Source of the DNA: Bacidia rubella
Lineage: Eukaryota; Ascomycota; Lecanoromycetes; Lecanorales; Ramalinaceae
DNA: 64,000 nt
NCBI GenBank assembly: GCA_032158265.1
Contig: JAVTIF010000001.1
Span: forward strand, 1,922,001 to 1,986,000
Direction: 5' to 3'
The notes under the pieces are model-generated. The model made no database searches. It worked only from the letters and a program-made list of their open reading frames with translations, and was not told where the DNA came from. Shown here piece by piece: positions 53,394 through 64,000 of this stretch. Within the stretch, counting starts at the first letter, position 1. Each line of letters begins with the position of its first letter. Made by a program: the position numbers and the translations under genes.

Positions 53394-54217
53394 TCAATTC
53401 CTCAAAGCCCTCAACCGTCCCTCCAACCCCTCTTCCCTTTCCTCCTCCGCCGTAACCTTCCCATCCGCCAACCCCGTCTCCGGACTCTTCATCTCCTGCT
53501 TAAGTTCCACCCCCGCCTCATCCGCCGTCATAGCCATCAATTTATCCACATCATCCTGCGGCGTACCCACCGCAGTGGCAGAGGACGTCGCGTTCTCGTA
53601 GTATCCTGTCGCGACGTCCAGGTCTTCGAATTGGGTCTCGAATTTGTCCATTACGGCGGAGATCTGCCTGAGGTTAGAGATGTGAAGGTGTGGGGGGGAG
53701 GGGGGTTGGGAAGGGGGAATGGGAGATGGGAGGGGGAAGGAGAAAGGCGGGGGGGACGTACTTTTTCCAAATCCATAGCCTTCATCGCCGTATCCATCCC
53801 ACGTACCACCCCCGTCATACTGCCTGTGACTTGCCGCATCGTGACTGCCGTTTGAACCCTACGCGAACAACACATCAGCACATGCACATTCCCCATCCCC
53901 AGTCCTCCCTCTTCCCCCCGCTTTCCCGCCCCTCCTTCTTCCCCTTCCGCTCCCCACCCCCTCTCATACTCTTCCCAAACATACCTACTAGCCACAGCAT
54001 CAATCCTACTCCCCAGTCTCAACAGATTCAACTTCTCATTCTGCTTCCGAATAGCATTCTGCGCATAGATCTTCGCGATATCGGCATGGCCCTGGGTGAT
54101 CGCCTTTTTGAGCTTGTTCTTCTCGAGGGTCTCGTCTTTGCCGGCTTTTTGTGCTTGACGATTCAATTGTTTTGCGGTGAATTTTAGCTGGAAGAGGGAT
54201 TTTTCGAGGCCGGACAT
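53394..54217 (-). CDS. DID2: ESCRT-III component DID2/CHMP1, 199 aa
   Basis: Exons 54217-53985, 53858-53762 and 53663-53394. Introns: 126 bp (GTATGT...GCGTAG) and 98 bp (GTACGT...GGCAG); both are extremely purine-rich on the coding strand. The start is the ATG at 54217 (MSGLEKSLFQLKFTAKQLNR), the characteristic CHMP1 N-terminus. Splicing gives VASR-VQTAVTMRQVTGSMTGVV and AMDLEK-ISAVMDKFETQF, all canonical. The C-terminus (EGLEGRLRALRN) is the amphipathic MIM1 helix that binds the MIT domain of Vps4. DID2 acts late in ESCRT-III disassembly on endosomes and in multivesicular-body sorting. The usual length is about 200 aa. Confidence 0.96.
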
Positions 54218-55117
54218 TGTGTGGGGAGTTGGGGAGGGTTGGAGTTGTAATGGGTGAGGGGGGAAGGGGGGAGGGAGGGGAGAGAGAAGGGATTTGGTGA
54301 TAAGTGAAGGCGGGGAGTAAGGGTGTGGATGGGAATGGACTGTATGGTCTGAGGTTTGGGTGGATTTGCTATGGTAGGGTTGTTTGGAGACTGCGAGGTC
54401 TAACAATGAGGTACTGTTATTGTAGGCTCCAATGACATCGGAGCGTTCGATAAGATAAGAAGGCTCTCTTGACATTGTGGAATTTGCCCGCCCCTCGGTA
54501 GCTTTGGTGAGGAAAGTTTTCAGACCTTTATAACTTACGCATTAATGCGAATTGGATTAAAGCTTCGCGGAGAGACTTGTTCTTGTGCTTGATCAGATCG
54601 ACCTTGACATATAGAGCTTTTCTATATCACTGATATCAAAAGCTACAAACATCAAACAGTATTGCCAATTTTGCCAAGCCACTTTGCACTTTTGAATCGT
54701 CCCATCAAGCCCACCTTCGTTGCTCTTCAGCTTCTCGAGAGCTCTCCACTCCCGCTCAGTAACTCAGCACAACTCAGCACAAGCGGAATCGGATACATAG
54801 CCCTTAATTCACGTTCAAAATTGAGCTCTTCTTCAACTCATTGATATTATGCCATAAGAGATTAAGAAAACCTCAAAAATATATACATGAAGATTTCCAC
54901 CATTGGTATTTATCTCCCATTAAAAAATGCCTCGCTAGTCATGCGAAGGTCATCCATCAATCACACTCCTTGAGTTCATCAAAGCCGTCATAGGCAGTAT
55001 GCATTACTCATTACTTTTTAGTTTCATGGCCTGTCTTGTCTTCCAGGCCGTCAAGATGTCGTATGAAAAGTCATTATGGTGCGGTAGGCGATGCCGGTAG
55101 TAACTCAGGTGTGCTGC
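54218..55117. other. Intergenic, DID2 upstream region
   Basis: 900 bp. A strongly purine-rich tract (on +, about 54230-54330) sits just upstream of DID2, that is a pyrimidine-rich leader on its coding strand, common in fungal housekeeping promoters. No gene seen. Confidence 0.45.
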
Positions 55118-57100
55118 TTACAACAAAGCGAACCCAGCCATCGCACCACCAACAACCCATCCTAGGTTGCTGTTCCATCTCACGACAGCGCCAGCACCAG
55201 TGAATGCCGCTGGCGTTGGGGAAGTAACGGTCCCGTTTGCTGGCACATTCACCTGGCCATCAGGCAGTTGCGTGGCCACAGGGACATTTACCTGACCGTC
55301 GGGCAATTGCGTCGCAGCGCCGGTAGGAATATTCACCTGACCGTCGGGCAGTTGGGACGCCGCACTCGTGGGAATGATAGGCTGCCCGTCTGTCTGCTCG
55401 ATTGCTGCTGGAGGCGTTGTAGTCTCCTGTTGTGTCTCTGTCACGGTTGCAACTTCTTTCTGAGAGGTCGTCACTGTAGCTGTGGATGGAGCCTGTGTCG
55501 TTGTCACTGTTGCGACTTCCTTCTGGGAGGTTGTTACTGTGGCTGTGGATGGGGCTTGTGTTTCAGTCAGGGTGAGAACCTTCTCCTGAGTTGTGGTCAC
55601 TGTATTGGTGATGGTAGCAAGGATGGTCTGAACCTTTTCAATAGTGGTGGCGACAGTCGTGGTCGATGGAGCTTGAGTCTCCGTCTTCGTTTCCACTTCT
55701 TCTTGCGTCGAGGTAACCGTCTGAGTGTTTGTCTTGACTTCCTTGAGCGTAGCTGTCACCGTATTGGTAACGGGAGATCCAGTCACTGTCGTGGTCTCTG
55801 TCTGCTCTTTGGTCTCGGTAGCTGTTGCGGTCACTGTCTGGACTTGCTCTTGCGTGGTAGTAACGGTTGAAGTTGACGGGGCTTGTGTAGCTGTGGTGGT
55901 CTGGACCTCCGTCTGTGTCTTTATCTTCTTCTCGGTGACTGTAGTGGTTTGCACTTGCTCTTGGGTCTCAGTCTTCGTCAAGGTAGAGGGCGCTTGAGTG
56001 ACTGTGGTCGTAAGCTCTTCTGACTGGGTTTTCGTTGCGGTGACGGTCGAGGGAGCTTGCGTGACTGTACTGGTCTTCACCTCCTTTTCGGTCTGAGTCG
56101 CAGTCTTGGTGAGTACCTCTTTGATTGTTGTTGACACGAGAACAGTTGATGGGGCCTGTGTGACGGTGCTGGTCTCTGTGTTTTCCTGCGTCTTGGTGAT
56201 GGTCGAGGGAGCTTGTGTCTTAGTAACAGTCAGGTTCTCTGTTTGGGTCTTAGTGTTGGTGACGGTAGTTGGTGCTTGCGTAACAGTCGCAGTCTTCGTC
56301 TCCTTTTGCGTCGATGTCACGGTAGTGGGCGACTGGATGACCGTGGCAGTCTTCGTTTCCTTTTGCGTAGATGTGACGGTAGTGGGAGGTTGGGTGATGG
56401 TAGCCGTCTTCGTCTCCTTTTGGGTTGAAGTCACCGTAGTGGGCGGCTGCGTCACCGTATCAGTCTTTGTCTCCTTCTGCGTTGAAGTTACAGTAGTAGG
56501 CGGTAGCGTGACTGTATCAGTCTTGGTCTCCTTCTGAGTGGTAGTCACGGTGGTAGGTGGTAGGCTGACAGTGTCCGTCTTGGTTTCCTTTTTGGTCGTG
56601 GTAAGTGTAAGATTTTGATTTTGTGTCTTCGTAACCGTGGCTGGTGCTTGAGTGACAGTCAACGTCTGGTTGAGTTTCAGAGTGGTCGACAGCGTGACTG
56701 TCTGCGTTTCCTTCTGCACAGAAGTGACAGTATCAGTCTTGACTTCTTTTTCCTTGGTGGTGACAGTAGCTGTCACGGATTGCGTATCATTCTTCTTTTG
56801 AGTTACTGTCACAGTCTGGAAATCAGTCTTGGTCTGTGTCTGATTCTGTTTATTGGTGAGCGTGACGGTCTGAATATCGATTTGGGTGAGAGTATCAGTC
56901 TTGGTCTGAGTCAAGTTCTGCTTGTTGGTAAGTGTGATTGTCTCGTGCTTAGTTTCAGTGACAGTGTCCGTCTTGGCTGGTGGACATGTCTGTTGCGTAG
57001 GGGGATGAATGGGAGTAGTGGTATTATCCCAAGCAAAAGTATTCACGCTCCAGCAAGTGATTAAGAGCACTTGAAGGAGTAGCGAGCGAAGTGAATGCAT
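55118..57100 (-). CDS. Thr-rich repeat cell-surface protein, likely GPI-anchored, 660 aa
   Basis: Single exon from the ATG at 57100. Signal peptide: SLLLQVLLITCWSVNTFA. From about residue 40 to 575 the protein is almost wholly degenerate repeats of 11-19 residues around TVTxTQKETKT and TVTQAPSTVT, with very high Thr, Val, Gln and Lys content. This is a mucin-like stalk for heavy O-mannosylation. Near the C-terminus are four short repeats of LPDGQVN(I/V)P, then an Ala/Gly region and a final hydrophobic segment (LGWVVGGAMAGFALL) suitable for a GPI signal. Probably a cell-wall or plasma-membrane surface protein; no adhesive head domain is visible. The repeats suggest frequent length change between strains. 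Confidence 0.88.
   Translation of the reverse strand: MHSLRSLLLQVLLITCWSVNTFAWDNTTTPIHPPTQQTCPPAKTDTVTETKHETITLTNKQNLTQTKTDTLTQIDIQTVTLTNKQNQTQTKTDFQTVTVTQKKNDTQSVTATVTTKEKEVKTDTVTSVQKETQTVTLSTTLKLNQTLTVTQAPATVTKTQNQNLTLTTTKKETKTDTVSLPPTTVTTTQKETKTDTVTLPPTTVTSTQKETKTDTVTQPPTTVTSTQKETKTATITQPPTTVTSTQKETKTATVIQSPTTVTSTQKETKTATVTQAPTTVTNTKTQTENLTVTKTQAPSTITKTQENTETSTVTQAPSTVLVSTTIKEVLTKTATQTEKEVKTSTVTQAPSTVTATKTQSEELTTTVTQAPSTLTKTETQEQVQTTTVTEKKIKTQTEVQTTTATQAPSTSTVTTTQEQVQTVTATATETKEQTETTTVTGSPVTNTVTATLKEVKTNTQTVTSTQEEVETKTETQAPSTTTVATTIEKVQTILATITNTVTTTQEKVLTLTETQAPSTATVTTSQKEVATVTTTQAPSTATVTTSQKEVATVTETQQETTTPPAAIEQTDGQPIIPTSAASQLPDGQVNIPTGAATQLPDGQVNVPVATQLPDGQVNVPANGTVTSPTPAAFTGAGAVVRWNSNLGWVVGGAMAGFALL
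55400..56980 (-). repeat. Degenerate coding repeats of the Thr-rich protein
   Basis: Roughly 30 imperfect units in the coding sequence. The best-kept run is at about 56290-56590, where units of 57 bp encode TVTSTQKETKTxTVTxPPT with few changes, suggesting recent expansion there. Confidence 0.8.
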
Positions 57101-58493
57101 GATGGTAAGCTTGGATGAATGTATGCTTCTTGTTCAACGAGAGGTAAGAAGCAGGTCAACGAGAGAAATCGCCACGAAAGTACAAAGCAACAGGACTTCC
57201 CTGAGAAGCCGAGCAACGGCAGACTGGGGGATCTTTATGCTGCTGAACGAGCAAGCTGCAGCCGGAGCTTGACCATCACCATGACCGAAAGCTGGAGCTC
57301 CAAACCTTATCCAGCTTGGTCTTGGGGTGGACCTTGCATGTAGCATGCGGTAAGCAAGCGTGAAAAGTCTAGCGGCATTGTACATTATACTTGATGTTTC
57401 GATTGGTCCAACATGCATGGATTGCTTGGTGGTGTTTGTACTTTGCCGTGGTCAGCAAGAAGTCCCACCCCCAGCCCCACAAACCCATTTTGCTTGGAAT
57501 CTTGCATAAACGAGGTGCGGGGAAACATAGTGCGATATTCACCATAGGGTAAATATTTGATGCAAGATTCCCGCCACGAGAACGATAGAAAGGCAGATGC
57601 ACTGCATGTCAAGCAGCGTTGACCTGGCCACCTGACATGCCAAAAGGGATGTATCAGTGCATGTATCCTGCGACTGTGGACCACTGTATTGTTGTTGTAG
57701 CCACACAGGTCTCTTGAGTGCGCTGCTTCCCTTGTGTGTGAAGAGTTGATTTTCTGCATGAAGTCGCCTTGTTTTGGTGCGTCATCAATGAATTCTATGT
57801 CCGTTGCATTATCTCCATACGAGGTCGGCAGGATTGACCAATTGCGAAGGCTGAGAATCTTGGCACTTAAGCCGTTCTGGGCTTAGCCAGCAGCTTGGCA
57901 TAAGAATTCGCATGGCTGGCAGCATGCGATTCTCCACCACCTCTCTTTTGACAGGAACACGTTCAACAAGCTAGAGACCTCGTGCAGGAAACCAACAACA
58001 CGAAGAAACAACGCACCTTCCTAATACGGTAGAAATGTAGTCGTTCTGGTGCTTACCAGCCAACATCCCAGCCCTTTGAAAATTCCACTGGGCCTAAATT
58101 CTCCGTGCCTGGCCTGCCTAGCCCAGGAGAAGCGTGAGGGTGGGATCTTCGTTCGCGGAAATCTTCGGATAGTTTTCTAGGCACCACTGCAACCATTACG
58201 TGAGATGTGAGCTTTTCTTGATCTTTCTTCCATCTTGATCTAGCGCTTTCAGGCTTTATGCAGGCGTCCAAAGCCTGGCCCGTAACCGATCATGAAGATC
58301 GTGGCGAGGAGTCTGCGGATCAGGCACTCTCATCAAGATGCGCAAGTGTCCATGATTTTCTTGCTGAGAGAAGATGCCGAACGTAGGTTGTGATGATGCT
58401 GTTCCCAACTAAAAGGGAACACGAATACAGATGCGCTCCTGTCGCTTGATTCACTCTCCTGACCTTATTGTTGCGGACTGACTGTTACTTATT
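57101..58493. other. Intergenic, no gene seen
   Basis: 1.39 kb upstream of the Thr-rich protein gene. Short frames only. Confidence 0.45.
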
Positions 58494-58988
58494 TCAACAG
58501 AGGAACTGTAGTATTGCTTCTGACGATGTCAATTTTGAGTCAGCGGGGCTATAAAGTGGTTGTCGGTGCCTTGGATCTGGTAGTGTCTCGTGTGGTGACG
58601 GGGATGGCCATCCGGCATTATTGGCAACGGTTTCCGTGAACCGCTGGTCCACTAGCGGTTCGATTTGACCGAATAGCCGACGGCCGAACTGAGATAGTGA
58701 CATTTCAAGGCTGACCGAACTTTTACCACGGTTCGACATGAATCGTGAAGATGGGGCGCCAACTCTTAGTCCGAGAGCGTAAATTTCATGTCGCGAGGCT
58801 TCGGCCTTTTGCACAGATGGAACGCTGGATCGCAAGCTCTCTACCACAGCTTCCGATTTGGACGCTAGACAGTCGAGCTTGGACCTTCCCTTTAGCCTTT
58901 GGGAAGCTTTCGTTTTACCACTGATGGTCGCCTTTGACTTTTGCATTACTATCCTCCAGACTTTACTGGTTTCGAAAGCCAGCGTCAT
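58494..58988 (-). CDS. Weak candidate: hypothetical protein, 164 aa
   Basis: The frame from the ATG at 58988 has a plausible but unremarkable composition, Ser/Arg-rich with SKLDCLASKSEAVVESLRSS and FMSNRGKSSVSLEMSLSQFG. No domain, signal or membrane segment, and no partner exon found. Could be chance. Confidence 0.22.
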   Translation of the reverse strand: MTLAFETSKVWRIVMQKSKATISGKTKASQRLKGRSKLDCLASKSEAVVESLRSSVPSVQKAEASRHEIYALGLRVGAPSSRFMSNRGKSSVSLEMSLSQFGRRLFGQIEPLVDQRFTETVANNAGWPSPSPHETLPDPRHRQPLYSPADSKLTSSEAILQFLC

Positions 58989-59463
58989 CCTAGATGGATC
59001 AAGGCAGTTGACCCAACGACCCAGGAGCGCGGAACCACAGCATGCTTTGGAGCATAAATTGAGCAAGAATATAAACTTGAATTCTACTGGGTTCCTGCAT
59101 ATCGTATGAGTCTAGAACGAGAAAGAGTCTTCCTAAAAAATAAAGTGACGATCATTAGGTCATAGGTGAGGCTTTTGCAAGTCGAATAGCGTCGAATCGT
59201 TATGCCCCTCCATATGAGATGCCGTAGTAGAAATGAACAGCCAGCGTTTCCAGTCCTGGTAGATTGCGGAGCTTTCAGATCTCGTGGGGATTCAAGCATT
59301 AAATGTTTCGCAATATATAGGTGTGCCTGAGACATATGGGCACGGATCTGATTAGACAAGATCTCTTGGCATCAGAACAGATCCTCCTACCTTCCCTCAC
59401 CAAGCTCACCCAATTCACCACACCCATTCCCTCCACCGACCCCCCGTCAACAACACTCACACA
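58989..59463. other. Upstream region of the EMC10-like gene
   Basis: 475 bp. The last 120 bp before the ATG are C-rich, with CACCCATTCCCTCC-like pyrimidine tracts typical of fungal leaders. An AATATATAG element lies near 59312. Confidence 0.4.
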
Positions 59464-60196
59464 ATGCTCTCACCACTCAATCTCCTCCTCATCCTCCCCC
59501 TAACCCTCGCCCTCTCCCCCTCCAATCCCTCCACCCCCCTCCAAACAGCCCACATATTCTCCCGCCCCGTCCTCCCCAACCCACCCGCCTTCGCCCCCCT
59601 CGCAACACTCAAATACCGTCCCCACGACCCCTCCTCCGCGCTCCTAACCGCCTTCACCCCCCCGAAAAACACCACAGACCTCACCTCCATCGCCGTCTTC
59701 TCGCCCTCCACAAACCCTTCCCCGGGCTCCAAGGATCCATGGCGGAGTAGCGTGACAGCGACGCGGGGGTTCCATGCGCCGTTTACTGGGAGATTTACGA
59801 TATTGGTGGGGGTGGAGGGGGATGAGGTTTTGGGTGTGAGTTGGAGGTCGTATGCGTTGAAGAAAGAGGGGGAGGGTGGGCGGGGGAAGAAGGACGGGAG
59901 GGGGGATTTTGATGTCGTTGTGCAGGCCAAGGCGCCGGTGCCGTATTTGGAGTCGAGAGGCGCGGGGAAGGGGATGGCGCAGGGGAATGTGGGGAAGGAG
60001 GGGGAGGAAGAGGAGAAGGATGAGAGGAGCTTTTTGCAGAAGTGAGTCGTTCCTTTCTTTGTATTGGTGCTTTGAGATGGGGTTTTTTGTGGTTATGGTA
60101 GAAATGGGAACCAAGGGGCTAATAAGACGATATAGGTACTGGTATATCTTCCTCGGCGTGATGGTTATCACGTTGATTGCGCCGGGCGACAAGTAA
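59464..60196 (+). CDS. EMC10: ER membrane protein complex subunit 10-like, 212 aa
   Basis: Exons 59464-60041 and 60136-60196; the 94-bp intron runs GTGAGT...GATATAG. Signal peptide: MLSPLNLLLILPLTLALS. The lumenal part is beta-rich, with RPVLPNPPAFAPLATLKYRP and TSIAVFSPSTNPSPGSKDPW. It ends SFLQK, which the splice joins to YWYIFLGVMVITLIAPGDK, a single C-terminal membrane helix. This plan (signal peptide, lumenal beta domain, one C-terminal helix after a conserved FLQKYW-type junction) is that of EMC10, a lumenal subunit of the complex that inserts tail-anchored and polytopic membrane proteins. Sequence similarity within EMC10 is low, so the call rests on architecture and the junction motif. 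It converges on UTP21, 97 bp apart. Confidence 0.75.
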
Positions 60197-60293
60197 TCGA
60201 ATGCAAGCCGGCAAGATAGCCGGTTAAGGTTTCAAAACATCACAGCCAGCTCTTAGCCTACTTTCAGATGTTTTGTGTTCTTGCTGTTGGTAT

Positions 60294-63200
60294 CTACCTC
60301 CCACTTCTCAAAAACTCTACAGTCCCACTCACGAAGCCCACAAGCCTCTGCAACCGCCCCCTCTCTTCCTCTTGCACGCCTTTCCACTCTCGTAGTGCTT
60401 GCCTTAGCGCTAACCTTTCCCCTTCGTTCTCGCTAACATTTCTTGCTATCACGTCTCCGTGAAGCCTCAGAAAGACACCCATCCACGCTTGCACTAGCTC
60501 AAAGTCGCGCTTCTGCCTCATTCTCCATGTCATTGCCTCGACAAAACTCGGCATCTCTGCTAGCTCTAGCGTGCGAATAGCGATGTCTGCTGCGCTGGGA
60601 GACAGTTCAGAGAGGTGGCCTATGAAAGCTGCATAATCGCCTGTGTCCGCTCCAGCTCGGAGGAAAGTGGTGGACTCGCTAGCGTTTGCAACTGAGAGTT
60701 TTGTGATGCGAGACTGCTCGGACGCTGTTAGTTGCGTGTCACCATCGGTCGCCCCAGTGCCATTGATCGCTGGTTGCGGCTTGCCACTATCCAGAGAAGG
60801 GAGGAAAAAAGGAGCCTTCTCAGGGGCTTTCGGATGTTCTTTCGGTTTGTTACGTGCTCGGATGAGGTCGATGTTGACCAAAGTCTGCCAGCGGGATTTG
60901 GGAACCAGGCTTAGTGTGAGCAGGTCCGACGCAAGGTTTTCGACCGACGTAGGCCCTACAGCAGCATCTTCCTCGTCCTCGTCTTCGGAGTCATTATCAA
61001 AGGCGGCTTCTATCAAGGCCTGGCCGCCCTCGCCCGACGATGTTGGTGCTATTGCAGGGATAATCTCGTTCTCCTTGATGGGGCGAGTTGGCACGTGGGA
61101 GAAGAGCGTTCGGTTGTTCCAGATATTGATGCCAACGGAATCTGCGTGTGCGGTTGCTAGGTATTCGCCTGTGTCGGAGAAAGCAAGAGAAGTGCACGGG
61201 CTCTCCAGCCGAAAGGCATTTATTAAGTGCCCCGTGGGTAGATCCCAGACGCGGATGACAGATTCATTTGAGGCAGCGATGACCCACCTGCCATCATTCG
61301 AAAAGCACAAGTCGTTGATCTGACCGAGGCATCCCCAGAGTTCTCTGACAACCTTTTTAGTTTCTGTATCTACGACGCGAACAGACATGTCATCGCAAGC
61401 TAATGCAATTAGGTCATTATGCCTATGATATCTCAAGGACGTGATTGATGTCATTGGCGCCCAATCCAGCTCATCTTTAAGCAGTCCGCTCGTAAAGTCC
61501 CAGAATTTGAGTTTGCCATCCAACCCACAGCTGATGATCGTGCGGTTCATAGAGTCAATCACGATGCCTGTAACGGCCTTGCTATGCTTTCCCTGCCCTG
61601 GAAGAGAAATCCTGGATATACCTGTATTTTCACCATCTATTTGGGCCATTTCTAGCTTCAGTTTTCTCGCTTGTGCAGGCGAGAGCGCCGCTGGGAACTT
61701 TTGCCTTGGTATACCCGACTGCAGGTTGAACATACTTATACTCCCGCCGGCAGAGCCGACCAAAGCAAATGTACCACAAGCCGTTATGGCAACAGTGGTC
61801 ACCTCAGTACCATCACCAGATTCGAAAGTCCACCGACCGGCTTTCTTGCGTCCCCAGAACCATGTCCGCGCAAACCGATCTCCTTTGTGAGACGTCACGA
61901 CACTTTCCCAGCCAGTCATGTTGACCTCAGAAGCATCAGCAGCTCCCTTCTTTGACGTACTATTGCTCCAAACCGTACCACCACCAGCTGCAGCGCCTAT
62001 ACCACCGTCACGGTTCATCGAACATGCAATTCCGGTGATCTCGGGAGCTTTTAGGTCTTCTAGTGTCGTTGACGACCCGTTGTCCAAGGCTTTGCCGAGC
62101 GCCCCTAATCTCTTTGCTTTGCTGCGAACATTACCTTGACTCAGCTCAGTACTCTGACCATCTCGCCGCAGACTCCAGCCCCAAAGACTCTGGTCTCGTC
62201 CAGCACTCATGAGCCATTTGCCCGAAGCATCTGATCCGTCCGAATTAGTTGGCACAAAGAATAGTTTCGTTACAGGAGCAGCGTGACCGCCTCTTGAATG
62301 TAGAACACGCGGTATAGGAGTTAGAGTATTGGCATCAAATATCCAGGATTTCAGGGCATTGTCCATACCGCCTGTGATCATCACATCCTGGCCTGGCAAG
62401 AATTCCACTCCGTTGATCCCACCACTTCCTCCGGACGTGGGGGGCGGATTATGTGCTCCACGAAGAATGCCCTTGACCCTTCCACCGCTATGCAAGTCCC
62501 ATAGAGTGACGTCTCCGCTATCTGGTCCAGCTGTTGCCATAAGTCCTGGCTTGCTCTCATCATCTCCAGCGCCAAGACCGTCTGTGCGAAAGGATATAGA
62601 ACTTATAACAGAGGTCCCAGATGATTCAGCATTGAGATTGAAAATGATTCTGTCCTTACGCACATCATGGAGAATTAGTGAGCCATCAGCCCGTGCTACA
62701 GCAAGGACGGACAAGGCGGGGCTAGGTTCGATTGCGGTGACTGCGCCGGAGGCGGAACTTGGAGGATAGATATTATGCACAAGTTTACCCGTACTGATAT
62801 TCCAAATGTCGATACTGCCGTCGTGTTTCCCAATAAAGACCTTGTTGAGATAGGTTGGCATACCACACATCCCACCCGTAAATACATTGCCAACGTCGTC
62901 CCTTGTGCCAGCCGGGGTGATCGTCGTGTAATGCTCGTACGTGTCCGCCTTCCATACAACAATTTGGGTGGATCTGCACCCAACAATCCAGGTGCCAAAG
63001 ATCGTGAGCTTCCTGATCGGTCCATTGCTCATCCCACGCGTGTCTAGATCTCCGACCTTCTTGCCTCTTTTGAAAACCCATATGCCTCCGTCTTCCTGGC
63101 CATTACCACCCCACGCAGCATATATTCTGTCCTTCCAGGCGCATGTTGCTGTTATACCTGTAGGAGTTTGCGGTCGCGTAAGAAATACAAGGTTCAAGCC

Positions 63201-63471
63201 TCTTCGAAGATCGTATGTATGGAGACATCGGCCAACAGACGTAGTTATTTGAAAGGTGGTCTTGCCGAGTGGGAGTGATGTGAATGGGACTGACGTGGAA
63301 GACACTAAGCCAACAGTCTATGTCATGCATGTCAGCTAGATTGGCACGAGATCGGTGGTAGGTTCTATTTACCCTAAATGGCACGAAAATTCTGGATGCG
63401 GGCTTTGCATGTCGATCGCTGTTGGTCAGCTTGCGGCGTTTGCTGTCTCCGCCATCAATGCCTCTTGACAT
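60294..63471 (-). CDS. UTP21: U3 snoRNP/small-subunit processome WD40 protein UTP21 (WDR36), 1040 aa
   Basis: Exons 63471-63373 and 63317-60294; the 55-bp intron (GTAAAT...GCTGAC...CATAG) joins RIFVPFR to TVGLVSSTSVPFTSLPLG, the conserved UTP21 N-terminus. Two seven-bladed WD40 propellers follow, for example VFIGKHDGSIDIWNISTGKL, GGMDNALKSWIFD, GLDGKLKFWDF and AASNESVIRVWDL. The Utp21 C-terminal domain begins around ENLASDLLTLSLVPKSRWQT and ends in helices with AIRTLELAEMPSFVEAMTWR. The protein is nucleolar and belongs to the UTP-B complex needed for 18S rRNA processing. Yeast Utp21 is about 940 aa, so the size fits. Its start faces the gene at 63801 across 329 bp. Confidence 0.97.
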
Positions 63472-63800
63472 CTCTTCTAACAATTGGAAGTATCACACGG
63501 AACAGATATTTGACGGCCCGGCGAGTGCGCTGAGGTAGATGGTTGCCATGGCGGGGCCAAAGGTGAAAAAGTTTTGTCCGCACCTGCCCGCCACACTTTC
63601 CTCAACATCAACCCTGCCAGAACGCGGGGGTATATACTACTCCGCACAAGACAAGTTCTATGAGGAATCCCCATGACACGCGGAAAGTCGTCATTAGACC
63701 TCCTGAGGAGTTGTTGTGAGGCCACGAACAATTGACTACGATGGCTCCTTGAGGAGGAGCACGTGCTCCTGCTCACGCAGCGCGGGCAGGAGAGGTCATC
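63472..63800. promoter_or_regulatory. Probable bidirectional promoter
   Basis: 329 bp between the divergent starts of UTP21 and the partial gene at the right edge. No clear TATA box. A GGAGGAGCACGTGCTCCTGC segment (about 63752-63771) carries a CACGTG E-box inside an imperfect palindrome, a plausible bHLH site. Confidence 0.5.
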
Positions 63801-64000
63801 ATGACTATAGAGTCCAGAACTAGTAGTCCAGAGGACGTATCTCATACGTTGAAGAGACATGATGACGTGCCGGAAGCCAGCGCGGACACCCACCAGACCC
63901 AGAACCAGCCTGTCCCCTTGGACCGGACACCGTCGCATTCGCTTCTCTCCGCTTCTCCCAAAGCTGCTACATCGACGAGAAAGAGCAGGTTCTCAGACGC
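63801..64000 (+). CDS. Start of a gene leaving the window, first 66 codons
   Basis: The frame from the ATG at 63801 is open to the window end. The N-terminus is Ser/Thr/Pro/Gln/His-rich and probably disordered (MTIESRTSSPEDVSHTLKRH, then DRTPSHSLLSASPKAATSTR). Such low-complexity starts are common in fungal regulatory or scaffold proteins; no domain is reached. Its position opposite UTP21 across a short gap supports it being real. Confidence 0.55.
   Translation, partial: MTIESRTSSPEDVSHTLKRHDDVPEASADTHQTQNQPVPLDRTPSHSLLSASPKAATSTRKSRFSD

Noticed and set aside
55268..57064. Several plus-strand frames of 90-200 codons opposite the Thr-rich protein
   Set aside because: Periodic antisense shadows of the coding repeats; they repeat in step with them.
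58640..58670. GGTTCGATTTGACC, similar to a tRNA B box
   Set aside because: No A box, acceptor stem or terminator at the right spacing.

Overview
This window is nuclear DNA of a filamentous ascomycete (Pezizomycotina; a dothideomycete-like fungus is my inference). The evidence is short spliceosomal introns of 46-126 bp with GT...AG ends and CTRAY-like branch sites, a HET-domain gene, a Clr5-domain gene, and a HacA/Hac1 bZIP gene with a 20-nt IRE1-type intron. I saw no tRNA, rRNA or CRISPR array.

Left part (1-16.8 kb), ordinary gene-rich DNA: a HET-domain gene open to the window edge; a divergent pair (unknown protein / Clr5-TPR protein); a small secreted Cys-containing protein; mitochondrial glycine decarboxylase P-protein (GCV2); an F-box-like protein; and the unfolded-protein-response regulator hacA/HAC1. 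The last has two short uORFs, one 57-bp normal intron and one 20-nt hairpin-flanked IRE1 intron.

Middle part (about 17-43.5 kb), gene-poor accessory DNA: long intergenic stretches, strand-asymmetric and AT-rich tracts, palindromes and short dispersed repeats. It contains the most striking signal in the window, a dispersed array of seven small paralogous genes (starts at 19191, 21052, 23871, 27287 on + and 29974, 37766, 39193 on -). Each encodes a 69-134 aa protein with a very short N-terminus, one membrane helix, a YQG...W..W(R)-type juxtamembrane motif, one phase-1 intron at the same place, and a second exon opening with (D)VELG-like residues followed by a Ser/Thr-rich tail. I do not recognise the family. 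Between the members lie a small helical protein gene, an NAD(P)-binding Rossmann-fold gene and a 503-aa secreted protein gene with three exons.

Decayed block (43.6-47.3 kb): an unrecognised ORF with frame changes, followed by a DEAD-box-helicase-like gene whose motifs are eroded and whose motif VI region carries a frameshift. An 82-nt segment of the first is repeated in front of the second with a G:C to A:T bias, which suggests an old duplication hit by repeat-induced point mutation.

Right part (49-64 kb), mostly conserved cell-biology genes: a secreted protein, the ribosome-associated J-protein zuotin (ZUO1), ESCRT-III DID2/CHMP1, a Thr-rich repeat protein with a likely GPI anchor, an EMC10-like ER membrane complex subunit, the small-subunit processome WD40 protein UTP21, and the first 200 bp of a gene leaving the window. 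HAC1, EMC10, the J-protein and the secreted or anchored proteins all relate to protein folding and secretion, but they are not arranged as a functional cluster.
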